Source: an uncultured Myxococcales bacterium (GTDB taxonomy: Bacteria; Myxococcota_A; UBA9042). Taken from it: a DNA stretch of 49,561 bases. Each line of letters begins with the position of its first letter. Positions within the stretch are counted from its first letter, which is position 1. Shown in pieces: positions 41,743 to 49,561 of this stretch. Under the pieces are notes generated by a model. That model had not been told where the DNA came from. It did no database searches and saw only the letters and a program-made list of their open reading frames with translations. The translations under genes and the position numbers were made by a program. The DNA lies in contig CAJBNH010000042.1 in NCBI GenBank assembly GCA_903955385.1, forward strand, positions 1 to 49,561, in the 5' to 3' direction.

Positions 41743-42531
41743 ATGCAGCTGCACCTGATCCACGTTCTCGCCGTCGCCGGCTTGCTGACCGCCTGCACGT
41801 CCGAAGATCCTGTTCCGGCCAAGACGGTCCAGACGTTCTGCGCCGCGAAAGCCGCCGCGGAATGCCAGGTTGCAGCCCGCTGCGGCACCGACGTGACGGC
41901 CTGTTCCACCCAGCGCCAGACCCTGTGCGAGACCGCCGCGGCCGACGCAGCATCGTTTGGACGCGTGTTCTCGGCCACCCAGTCCGAAGCGTGCGTCGCC
42001 AAGGTGAAGGCCCTGTACGTCAAGGTGACACCGATCACGCCGACCGAGCTGGCGGCCGTGGCAGACGCTTGCGAGCGCGTCATGGCGGGCACGGTCAAGG
42101 CGCTGGAGGCCTGCCCTGCTGGCACGTATCAGTGCTCCGGAAAGTTGATTTGCGACAAGGGGTTCTGTGGCACGCCCACGGCCAAGGCCAGCGGCCAGCC
42201 CTGCGCCAACCCAGGTGACATCTGCGGGGCCGCGTTCCACTGCGCCGCCAACGCTTCAGGCCTGCCGATCTGTCAGGCCAACGTCGTCAAGGGCCAGCCC
42301 TGCAGCGCAACCGCGCAGGCGAACGGACCCGGCCCATGCCTGTCGACGTTGCGCTGCGACACCACCAGCACCTGCACCGACCGCATCGCCTCGGGCGGCG
42401 ACTGTACGCCGGGCGCCGACGAATGCGTCGCGACCGCGCCGTACTGCCACCCGACGCTGAAGAAGTGCACGGCCGGCATCACGTACAGTGCGATGGAGAC
42501 CGAGGCCTGCAAGCCGTTCTCCGGCAGCTGA
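41743..42531 (+). CDS. Cys-containing lipoprotein of unknown function
   Basis: A 262-residue lipoprotein; the signal ends LTA-Cys18. A helical region with paired cysteines (CAAKAAAECQVAARC, ACSTQRQTLC; 33-65) is followed by a Cys-rich C-terminal half with GQPCANPGDICG and GGDCTPGADECVATAPYC, a pattern common in myxobacterial surface proteins where segments are separated by G-(x)-xC. Function unknown. A CGGAGGA ribosome site fixes the start. Confidence 0.8.
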   Translation: MQLHLIHVLAVAGLLTACTSEDPVPAKTVQTFCAAKAAAECQVAARCGTDVTACSTQRQTLCETAAADAASFGRVFSATQSEACVAKVKALYVKVTPITPTELAAVADACERVMAGTVKALEACPAGTYQCSGKLICDKGFCGTPTAKASGQPCANPGDICGAAFHCAANASGLPICQANVVKGQPCSATAQANGPGPCLSTLRCDTTSTCTDRIASGGDCTPGADECVATAPYCHPTLKKCTAGITYSAMETEACKPFSGS

Positions 42532-42638
42532 TCCTCGCCGCGGGAGCCCCTTGGAGCGCTGGGCCGAACGCACCGCGCCCAGGCAGGCGTTGGCGGGGTC
42601 CGCGACTGGGTGCATGGATCCAAGCTCAGGAGGTGCGC

Positions 42639-43928
42639 GTGTTTACACGGGCGGGGTCGCTTGTGTCGGCCATCGTGGTGCTGTGGATGCTGGCGGCGAC
42701 CGTACACGGACTGCCGCGGGCTTGTCCGGTGCCGACGACGACTCAGGCAACCGAAGCGATCTCCGCAGGCCAGTTCGAGCGCGCCGTGCATGGCTTGGAC
42801 GAGGCGGTCGATGCGCTTGTTCAAGTGCGCCGTGCGGTGGCGCTGGAGCAGACCGGCCGACTGGACGCCGCTGGCAAGACTTGGCAAGGACTGCTGAATT
42901 CGACGGGTGGCGACGTCCGCATCCGGCTCGAGCGGCGGATCAACGCGCTCGCAGAGACCGAGCTGGCACTGTCGTTGGCGGCCGCGGGCAAGCGCGGGCC
43001 TGCGGCAGAGCGGCGGCGGTCGTTGACCATCGACCTCTCGTCACAAGCGCATGGCCCGCTGTTTCCCGACTGGCTGCAGGATCCGCAGGCGCTGTCTGTC
43101 CTTCTGGGCTCGATGCCGGTTCCGCCGCTCGCCCAAGCCCAAGCCCCAGAGGTATGGCGGCGGGTGCTGGGCGGCCCCGAGGACGAAGAGGCGGTGACGG
43201 TCGTGTGGCCCAAGACCGGTGGTCCGGTGGTCGTCGGTCGGGTGTTCGTCGGCGGCGACGTGCGGCTGCGGGCTTGGGCCGTGGACGACCGCACCGGCCG
43301 ACGCAAGTCAGAGCTGACCATGGGCGCGCACCCGAACGGTGAGCCCGTAAACACGCTGGGCGCCACGTCTTTTCAGGACGGCTGGGTGGCGTTCGGTACC
43401 GCTTCGGCGGCCCCCGACGGCAAGAATGCGTGGCTGCTGCATCTGGGAGGGACGCTGCGGCCGCGCTGGCAGGCGACGCTGCATGGACAGGCGGTGCTGG
43501 CGGCGACGTCGCCCAAACCTGGCGTGCTGCTGCTGGCGGGGACGGCGCCGGATGGCGGGCTGCGGCTGTGGCAGGTGGACGGCCAGGGTCAGGTGGCGTG
43601 GCAGGCGGATCGGCCTGAGCTGAAGCCCGACGCCTTGCCCACCGGGCTGCAGTGGTCGCAAGCCAAGCGGGGACGAGTCAAGCTGGAAAGCCCAACCGTC
43701 GGTGCGCTGGAGGTGGTCTCGGCAAAGGATGGATTGCAGATCAAGGTGTTGCAGACTCCGCAGCGGTGGCGAGCGGCGCGCCTTCCTGCCCGGCCGCCAG
43801 CGCTGGCCAAGGTCGCGGGGCTGCAGGCGGTCTGGGTGCGGTCGCCCGACGGTTGGCTGGTGCTTGACGCGGTCGCGACCGACGGTTGTGCCCGCGACGT
43901 CGTGTGGCTGGGTCCGAACCGACGGTAG
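42639..43928 (+). CDS. secreted protein with helical N-terminus and beta-propeller-like C-terminus
   Basis: A 429-residue protein with an N-terminal signal or anchor (SLVSAIVVLWMLAATVHG, 7-24). Residues 30-120 are helical and TPR-like. From about 150 there are repeated blade-like strands (AWLLHLGGTLRPRWQATL, LRLWQVDGQGQVAWQADR), as in PQQ-type or similar propellers. No enzyme motif is seen. The GTG at 42639 is chosen because AGGAGG lies 5 bp before it. It is convergent with the CAP gene, with a gap of 48 bp holding no clear hairpin. Confidence 0.72.
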   Translation: MFTRAGSLVSAIVVLWMLAATVHGLPRACPVPTTTQATEAISAGQFERAVHGLDEAVDALVQVRRAVALEQTGRLDAAGKTWQGLLNSTGGDVRIRLERRINALAETELALSLAAAGKRGPAAERRRSLTIDLSSQAHGPLFPDWLQDPQALSVLLGSMPVPPLAQAQAPEVWRRVLGGPEDEEAVTVVWPKTGGPVVVGRVFVGGDVRLRAWAVDDRTGRRKSELTMGAHPNGEPVNTLGATSFQDGWVAFGTASAAPDGKNAWLLHLGGTLRPRWQATLHGQAVLAATSPKPGVLLLAGTAPDGGLRLWQVDGQGQVAWQADRPELKPDALPTGLQWSQAKRGRVKLESPTVGALEVVSAKDGLQIKVLQTPQRWRAARLPARPPALAKVAGLQAVWVRSPDGWLVLDAVATDGCARDVVWLGPNRR

Positions 43929-43976
43929 TGCCGCTGTCGCCCGTGCCGCCCCGGAAGCCCGCAATGCGCCTGACGA

Positions 43977-45257
43977 TCAATAGGGCTTGACGCCCACCAT
44001 GTTGCCGCCCGGACCGTAGTCGCACACCCAGACGAAGCCGCCCCATCCCAACCCGCCGATGCTGGGGCAGCTGGCCACACCGCAGCCGACCTCCAACGTC
44101 GTGCTCCAGACCAGCTGGGTGTAGTGGCCGCACATCTGGTTGGCGTCGCAAGTGTTCGTTTCGTAATGGTAAAAGGCGACTTCACTCGCCCACATGTCCG
44201 TGACCTGATCGACTGTGAGCATGGTCGAAGAGGCCGCCATGTTCTCGCCGACGTAGTACGGGTGACCCAAGCTGCGGTCGGGATTGTGCTGCCACTTGCA
44301 TTGGTTGGCCCACGCCTGCGCGGTGACGGCCAGTGCCGCGTTCCACGTCAGCGACGGCAGGGGCGAGGCGGGAACGGGCTTCGAGTTGTCACGAACGAAG
44401 TTATGCCGCGCCACGATGCCGCACAGCTGTGCGCCGGGCGTCGGGTCCCCCAAGTGGTTGCACTGCCCGGTCAGCGGCTCGCACTGGTCGACCGTGCAGG
44501 CGTTGCCATCGTCACAGCTTTTCGCGTTGCTGCCCAAGCACTTGCCCCCTTGGCATTGGTCCGTCTGGGTGCACGCGTTGCCGTCATCGCAGGTCGCGGC
44601 GTCGTTGGCGGTGTGGACGCAGCCGCTGGTCGGGTCGCAAGTGTCGGTGGTGCACGGCAGCTGGTCGTCGCAGGGGATGGGCGAGCCCAAGCACTTGCTG
44701 TTCCCGCAACTGTCGTCGGTCGTACAGGCATCGCCGTCGCTGCACGCGATCGTGTTCGGGACGAACAAGCACCCGGTCGCGGGGGCGCAGGCGTCGTCGG
44801 TGCAGGGGTTGCCATCGTCGCAGGGCTTGGCGATCCCCAAGCAGGAGCCGGACTTGCAGGTGTCGTCCGCCGTGCAAGCATCGCCATCGCTGCAGGCAAG
44901 CGCGTTGGCCGCGGCCATACAGCCCGTCGCGGGGTCGCAGCCGTCGTCGGTGCACGGGTTGCCGTCATCACACACCCGCGCGCTTCCCGTGCACTTGCCG
45001 TCCTGGCAGGCGGGCACCAGACACGCGTCGCCGGTGGCGCACTCGGTGGCAAGCGTACACTCCGGCGCGGTGTCGATGGGCGCCACGTCTGCCGACGTCT
45101 CAGGCTCCCCGACATCTGAACCGACAACGACGTCGGTGCCGGCCGATTCCTCTTGCATGTCGGGAAACTCGACCTGCGGGCTTGCGGCTTCGCTGCAGCC
45201 CCACACGGCCAGCGGCCACACCACCCACAGTCCTCTCGTCCAGCTGCGCATCGCCAT
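43977..45257 (-). CDS. Cys-rich lipoprotein with CAP (SCP/PR-1) domain
   Basis: A 426-residue lipoprotein; the signal ends VWG-Cys21 and is followed by an acidic linker. Five to six CDDGNxCTxDxC-type repeats cover about 62-265. The C-terminal 150 residues are a CAP domain: ARHNFVRDN, LTWNAALAVTAQAWANQCKW, LGHPYYVGENMA, and the signature MCGHYTQLVW with a following WVCDYGPGGN. Bacterial CAP proteins bind lipids or cell-wall material, and some are proteases; the role here is unknown. Start 45257 (MAM) or 45251. A perfect TTGACA lies at 45306-45311 on this strand, but its -10 partner (GACTCA) is poor. Confidence 0.85.
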   Translation of the reverse strand: MAMRSWTRGLWVVWPLAVWGCSEAASPQVEFPDMQEESAGTDVVVGSDVGEPETSADVAPIDTAPECTLATECATGDACLVPACQDGKCTGSARVCDDGNPCTDDGCDPATGCMAAANALACSDGDACTADDTCKSGSCLGIAKPCDDGNPCTDDACAPATGCLFVPNTIACSDGDACTTDDSCGNSKCLGSPIPCDDQLPCTTDTCDPTSGCVHTANDAATCDDGNACTQTDQCQGGKCLGSNAKSCDDGNACTVDQCEPLTGQCNHLGDPTPGAQLCGIVARHNFVRDNSKPVPASPLPSLTWNAALAVTAQAWANQCKWQHNPDRSLGHPYYVGENMAASSTMLTVDQVTDMWASEVAFYHYETNTCDANQMCGHYTQLVWSTTLEVGCGVASCPSIGGLGWGGFVWVCDYGPGGNMVGVKPY

Positions 45258-45339
45258 GGTCGCGGTCCCCCCTGAGGAACCGTGAGTCGCCCGAGAGGGG
45301 CGTTGTGTCAACTTCCAAGACCGGAAACCCGAGCCGCAG

Positions 45340-48300
45340 CTAGAGGCTCGACACCTTGCCGTCGGTCGCCACGGGCTCCTGACCTTTCGACTGTTTGGAC
45401 CCCGGCAAATAGCGAAAGATCGACAGTCGGCGTGCGGGGTTGCCCTGTGCTTCGGCAGTGGTCGTGCCGTGTCCGCCCTTGCCGCCTGCCTTGCGCCGCT
45501 TCCAGTCCTCGTGGATCTCAAACGCAAAGTGGTCCAGGACCTCCGGATCCACCGGGTCGCCGTTCAGCGAGAGCGTCAGCGACTTCAGCCCTTCCTGCTC
45601 GGCGACGTGGAAGAACTGCGACTCCGCGATCTTGTTGGGCATGCACTCCAGCGGACCCACACTCACCACGCCGTCGATGTGCCCGCGCTGCCACTCGTAG
45701 ACCGGACCACCCAGCGTCAGCACCGACTCGACCTCCAGCTTCTGCCGCAGCCAAGGCTTGGCCGCTTCCAGTGAGTCCTGCACCGTCATCCGCTTGGGCC
45801 ACCCGAGGTTGGCCGCCATCGCCTCGTACAACGCCTTCTGCACCATCTGCTGCACCAGGGTCGTCGCCTTGTCGCCCAGCCCCTTGTTGCGCCCTTCGAC
45901 GCCGTTCATGTAGTCGCAGTACTCGACCCACTCGTAGAAGGGGGCGAAACGACTGCGGATACCGCGCTCCTCCAGCCGGTCGATCACGAAGTCGTTGGCA
46001 AACGGGTCGCAGCGCACGTAGATCTCGCCCACCACCAACACCGACGGGATCTCGCGGTCGTCCTTGATGGCAGCGTACTCGCGAGCCGCGCCCGCCAGCA
46101 CCTCGGTCACGCCGTAGAGTCGGCCACTTGCGACCTCCAGCAGCGCCTCGCCCAGACCCAGCCCCGACTTGCCGGCCGCTTGCAGCACCGCGTGCAGCTC
46201 GGTCTGGCGCCTCGCGTAGATCTCTTGCGCCGCGCCTTTGCGGGTCTCGACCGGTCGCGCGTCGTACATGCCCTCGAGCAGCAGGTCGATCGCCATCAGA
46301 CCGGTGAACGCAAGGGTCGCGAACCCCGCGGGAACCCCCTTGAAATACCCTTCGGCCGACGGCGTCCACACGCGCACCCGCTCTTGCCACCCCAGCTTCT
46401 CCAACGTGATCTTGTGCAGGGTGTTGTAGACGCCAAAGCGGCAGGGCCCCGCCGAATTGGGCATGAAGAACGAGAACTTCTCATCCGAGTCGCGCGACTG
46501 TTCCAGGCGCCCCAGCAGGCTGCCCAGCGTCAGCGTCATCGGCACGCACTCCTTGCCCGACGTGTAGCGGCGCCCGAGGCGCAACGCATCCCGATCGGTG
46601 GGCGGAAGTGCCTCTGCGGGAACGCCAATTCCATTCAGGCACGCCGCCAGCGCACCCGCCCCCGGTCCCATGCGCGGGATCAACACCGTGGCCTTTTCGC
46701 GCACGACGTCGAGCATCTGCTGCCGGTCGGCTTCGATGGCGTCCAGTCTGCCGCCCGCCCCCGCCGTGCCGCCGGTCGCCAGATCTTCGTTGACGCAGTG
46801 CAGGAAGGCCTCGATGCGCGTGCGCGTGCCCGCGTCGCCCGAGTGACCGTCGGTCTCGATGATGGCGAACGGCTTGCCCTCCATCAGGTAGGCGAAAAAG
46901 TGCAGCGTGAAGCTGTCGGGCCCGCACGAGTAGTTGCTGCAGTACAGCGCGTACTGGCCCTGTGTGCGCCGAACCTGATGCGCTGCCCGCAGGTTGCGCT
47001 GTCCGTACCCCCAGAACATGTCCTGAAACACCGGCACGTCGTCGGCGACCGGATAGCAGTCGACCGGGATGGCAATCGCCCCCTGCTCGCGCAAGATCGC
47101 GGGAACGTTGGAATTCAGCACCGTGTTGTGGATGGTGTACGAGCGGCCCAGCACCACCACCGGCGTCAGGTTCTTTTCCTCGCAGAACGCTAGCGCCCGA
47201 AGCCCGAGCGTCAGGCACTCGGCGTCGAACACGCGCTGGGCCTCCAGACCCGCCGTGTGCGCCTTGCGCCACGCCTTGCCGCGCACGCCCAGCTCTTTGG
47301 CCAGCCGCTCGCAGCTCGCCAGAAACGCCGTGCTCTCCAGGTTGCCCGCGCCGATCTCGATCACGGGCGACAGCTGCCGGGGCGCGCTCGATCCCGCCAT
47401 GTCCCAGCGCAGCATGTCGGGCGCCGCTTGCACGATCGGGCACACGACCGAGTTCGTCTCGTTGCCCACCCGCGGCAGGTCGCGCAGCATCGGCAGGAAC
47501 AGCCAGTCGGCGCCGCCGCTCGCCATGTCGGTCGCAAGTCCGTGGAATTGCTGCATGGGAGCACAGAAGGGCACGTGCGCGTCCTCGATGCCCCGCTTCA
47601 GCATCGCCTGGGTCGCGCCCAGCCGCACCTGCAGGTCGAACCCCAGCGCGTGCAGGTAGGTGGCAAAGAACGGCAGCAGGCCCTTGAGCTGGAACTCGTC
47701 GGTCATCGCGATGGTCGGAAGTCCGCGCGGCGCCGAAAGATTCGCCACCAGTTGCTCGGTCAATTCCCTGCGCTCGCGAAACGGGTCGGGCGACCGGTCG
47801 GGCAGCTTCTTGCGCCGCGTGCCCTTGTCGTACAGCGAGCAGCCGCCGCCCCACGTAAAGCGGGCGCGCTTGTCGTCCACCACCGTCGAGAGTCGGTCGA
47901 TGCGGCACTTGTTGCCGGCACCGCCGCAGCCCTGGGTGCTGTTGCAGACGAAGGTGTCCTTGCCCTCGACGCGGGCAGACAGAAAGCGTTCGGGGTCCAT
48001 CGGTTGCGAATCAAGGGCGACGTAGCGCGTGGTCAGCAACGCGATGCCCAGTGCGCCGGTGGTGCCGGGGTCGGGCGGGATGATGACCTCGCAGCCGGTC
48101 TGGCGGGCGACGGCTGCGGCAAGCGCATCGGCGGCGAACGGCATGCCCTGACAGAACACGACCTGACCGACCGAGCGGCTGCCCTTCACGCGGTTGAGGT
48201 AGTTCTGCACGATCGAGTCGTAGATGCCCGCGACGATGGCGGGCCGCTCGACGCCCGCCGCCACCGCCTCGTCGATGATCTCGGCCATGAAGACGCTGCA

Positions 48301-49561
48301 GTGCTGACCCAGCGAAACCCCGGATTCCGCATCGAGTCCCACCTGCCCCAGCTGCACGATGTCGTCGATGCCCTGGAACTTGCGGCCCTGCTCTTCGATG
48401 AAAGAACCCGTGCCGGCGCTGCAGGCCTCGTTCATGGCGGCGTCGATCACGCGACCACCGGAAAGCCGAATGTACTTGGCGTCTTGGCCGCCGATCTCGA
48501 AGATCGTGTCGACGCGCGGATCGAAGTGCACGGCGCCTTCCGCATGGGCGGCAATCTCGTTCAGCACGTAGACCTGCTGGGCACCATAGCAGCTCGACAG
48601 CAGCGAACCCACGATTTCTCTTCCGCTTCCCGTCGCCCCCATCGCCACCACCGGCAGGTGCCCGGCGGGACCGTCGCGAAATTGCTGCATCAGGCTCTGC
48701 GCCGCGCCGACGGGGTTGCCGCCCGTGCGCAGATAGCCCTTCCACACCGTCTCGCGCGTGTGCACGTCCAGCGCCACCGTCTTGGAGCCGGTCGAGCCGA
48801 TGTCGAACCCCAGCACCAGCGTGCGCCCCAAGCCCACCTCGGGCATCACTTCCGCAGGCATCCGCTTGACCTTGGCCAACGCCGCGTGCAGCCCGGGCAC
48901 CCGCTCCAACGTGTCATGCACCTGGGGCGCCAGCACGTCGTTCAGCGCAGGCAGTCGCGCCTGCCGTTCCGCCGCCAGCACCGCCGCGCCCAACGCCTCG
49001 ACGAACACGGCCTCTTCCGGGTCCAGATCCAGCAGCTCCATGTCCCGCCGTTCCAGGAACTTGCGAAAGTGGGCGCGCACGCGGGGAGAGCGCGCCACGC
49101 CCCCAAGCAATGCCACACGCGGCGGAGAAAGCCGTGGCTTGACCAGCACTTGCACGTTCTCGCACACGGCGTCGAACAGACCGGCCAGGATGCGCGCGCG
49201 ACTCTCGCCCTTGTTGGCCAGGTGCGTCATGTCGGTCTTGAGGATGACCGGGCAGCGGCCCGAAAGCGGTGCCGGATCCGCGACATCCGCGCAAAGGTCG
49301 GTCGCCTGCTCAATCGTCAGGTCGAACCGCTCGACCAGCTGGCGCAGGAAGTTGCCCGTGCCTTGGGAACACCGTGAATTCTCGCGAAAGACGTGGTGGC
49401 CGCCGTCGCGCAGCTCGAGGACCGAGAAGCCGTGGCTGCCAATCGACACCAGCGTCGCCGGCTCGTCGCCGCACAGGTGCTGAAAGCCCAGCACTTGCGC
49501 CTGCTTGACCGGTACGCGCTGCAAGGTCGTCTGGCGGCTCAGGCGCCCCGTGACCGCCGCG
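45340..49561 (-). CDS. fused CoA-activase (BadF/BcrA-type) and dehydratase-like protein (5' end cut by window edge)
   Basis: The frame is open to the right edge, so the start is missing; 1406 residues are visible. Two ATPase modules of the BadF/BadG/BcrA/BcrD type are present. The first lacks its beginning here and shows SRCSQGTGNF (Cys64) and SGRCPVILKTDM (Cys103). The second is complete, with DIGSTGSK (253-260), EACSAGTGSF (Cys380) and GQHCSVFMAE (Cys421); these cysteine pairs hold the bridging iron-sulphur cluster in HgdC-type activases. A four-Cys segment (CNSTQGCGGAGNKC, about 539-552) leads to a DUF2229/dehydratase-like C-terminal half. The family is found mostly in anaerobes. ATP-driven electron transfer to an iron-sulphur enzyme is expected; the substrate is unknown. 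Confidence 0.88.
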   Translation of the reverse strand, partial: AAVTGRLSRQTTLQRVPVKQAQVLGFQHLCGDEPATLVSIGSHGFSVLELRDGGHHVFRENSRCSQGTGNFLRQLVERFDLTIEQATDLCADVADPAPLSGRCPVILKTDMTHLANKGESRARILAGLFDAVCENVQVLVKPRLSPPRVALLGGVARSPRVRAHFRKFLERRDMELLDLDPEEAVFVEALGAAVLAAERQARLPALNDVLAPQVHDTLERVPGLHAALAKVKRMPAEVMPEVGLGRTLVLGFDIGSTGSKTVALDVHTRETVWKGYLRTGGNPVGAAQSLMQQFRDGPAGHLPVVAMGATGSGREIVGSLLSSCYGAQQVYVLNEIAAHAEGAVHFDPRVDTIFEIGGQDAKYIRLSGGRVIDAAMNEACSAGTGSFIEEQGRKFQGIDDIVQLGQVGLDAESGVSLGQHCSVFMAEIIDEAVAAGVERPAIVAGIYDSIVQNYLNRVKGSRSVGQVVFCQGMPFAADALAAAVARQTGCEVIIPPDPGTTGALGIALLTTRYVALDSQPMDPERFLSARVEGKDTFVCNSTQGCGGAGNKCRIDRLSTVVDDKRARFTWGGGCSLYDKGTRRKKLPDRSPDPFRERRELTEQLVANLSAPRGLPTIAMTDEFQLKGLLPFFATYLHALGFDLQVRLGATQAMLKRGIEDAHVPFCAPMQQFHGLATDMASGGADWLFLPMLRDLPRVGNETNSVVCPIVQAAPDMLRWDMAGSSAPRQLSPVIEIGAGNLESTAFLASCERLAKELGVRGKAWRKAHTAGLEAQRVFDAECLTLGLRALAFCEEKNLTPVVVLGRSYTIHNTVLNSNVPAILREQGAIAIPVDCYPVADDVPVFQDMFWGYGQRNLRAAHQVRRTQGQYALYCSNYSCGPDSFTLHFFAYLMEGKPFAIIETDGHSGDAGTRTRIEAFLHCVNEDLATGGTAGAGGRLDAIEADRQQMLDVVREKATVLIPRMGPGAGALAACLNGIGVPAEALPPTDRDALRLGRRYTSGKECVPMTLTLGSLLGRLEQSRDSDEKFSFFMPNSAGPCRFGVYNTLHKITLEKLGWQERVRVWTPSAEGYFKGVPAGFATLAFTGLMAIDLLLEGMYDARPVETRKGAAQEIYARRQTELHAVLQAAGKSGLGLGEALLEVASGRLYGVTEVLAGAAREYAAIKDDREIPSVLVVGEIYVRCDPFANDFVIDRLEERGIRSRFAPFYEWVEYCDYMNGVEGRNKGLGDKATTLVQQMVQKALYEAMAANLGWPKRMTVQDSLEAAKPWLRQKLEVESVLTLGGPVYEWQRGHIDGVVSVGPLECMPNKIAESQFFHVAEQEGLKSLTLSLNGDPVDPEVLDHFAFEIHEDWKRRKAGGKGGHGTTTAEAQGNPARRLSIFRYLPGSKQSKGQEPVATDGKVSSL

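Overview
The window is GC-rich, gene-dense DNA (37 protein genes, nearly all gaps under 250 bp) from a bacterium that looks like a member of the Myxococcota or a close deltaproteobacterial relative. The clues are seven lipoprotein or secreted proteins built from Cys-rich C-D-D-G-N-x-C-T or C-G-x-G-x-C type repeats, acidic Asp/Thr-rich linkers behind the lipidated cysteine, and two proteins ending in MYXO-CTERM-like tails (Gly-Cys, hydrophobic helix, Arg cluster). The genus cannot be named from this sequence. I found no tRNA, rRNA, CRISPR array, insertion sequence or phage gene. Both edges cut genes: the left-edge lipoprotein lacks its C-terminus and the right-edge CoA-activase-like protein lacks its N-terminus.

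Layout. 1-5224: an operon (minus) of a CehA/McbA-type PHP metallohydrolase lipoprotein followed by a C-type lectin/fibrinogen-like Cys-rich lipoprotein. 5343-7356: serC and, divergently, an HD phosphohydrolase. 7363-8932: a Cys-rich lipoprotein with three copies of a ten-Cys module. 8995-12892: a cytochrome c maturation operon (minus), in order CcmI-like, a periplasmic protein, CcmA, CcmB, CcmC, CcmD-like and a 54-residue membrane protein; five of its six junctions are stop/start overlaps or close. 13183-14347: a pentapeptide-repeat protein. 14387-19391: a minus-strand run of kinase-like phosphotransferase, HEAT protein, HEAT lipoprotein, glutaredoxin lipoprotein and PilZ protein. 19496-23907: a TPR-like protein followed by a large Cys-rich/RCC1-propeller lipoprotein. 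23975-30966: nadB, mutH, a polytopic membrane protein, a site-2 protease and a class I aminotransferase. 31064-32851: a Cys-rich lipoprotein and a UspA protein.

32862-35872 is the most distinctive locus. A hemerythrin-like di-iron protein is divergent from a regulator that fuses a TetR domain to two DUF2249-like domains. The regulator overlaps a heme-copper-oxidase-subunit-I/NnrS-like membrane protein. A palindrome, GTTATC-ATGC-GATAAC, lies where the two face-to-face promoters overlap. It reads as a compact, self-regulated redox- or nitric-oxide-responsive module.

35898-40485 is a three-gene translationally coupled operon of two MYXO-CTERM proteins, one with a CHAP amidase domain, and a small secreted protein. 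40498-45257 holds four more secreted proteins or lipoproteins, one with a CAP (SCP/PR-1) domain. 45340-49561 is the fused CoA-activase/dehydratase-like protein.

Promoters share a simple grammar, TTGNNN, 16-17 bp, then TANNNT. For three genes (pentapeptide, TPR-like, mutH) the -10 element ends only 7-8 bp before the ATG and there is no ribosome binding site, which suggests leaderless mRNAs.
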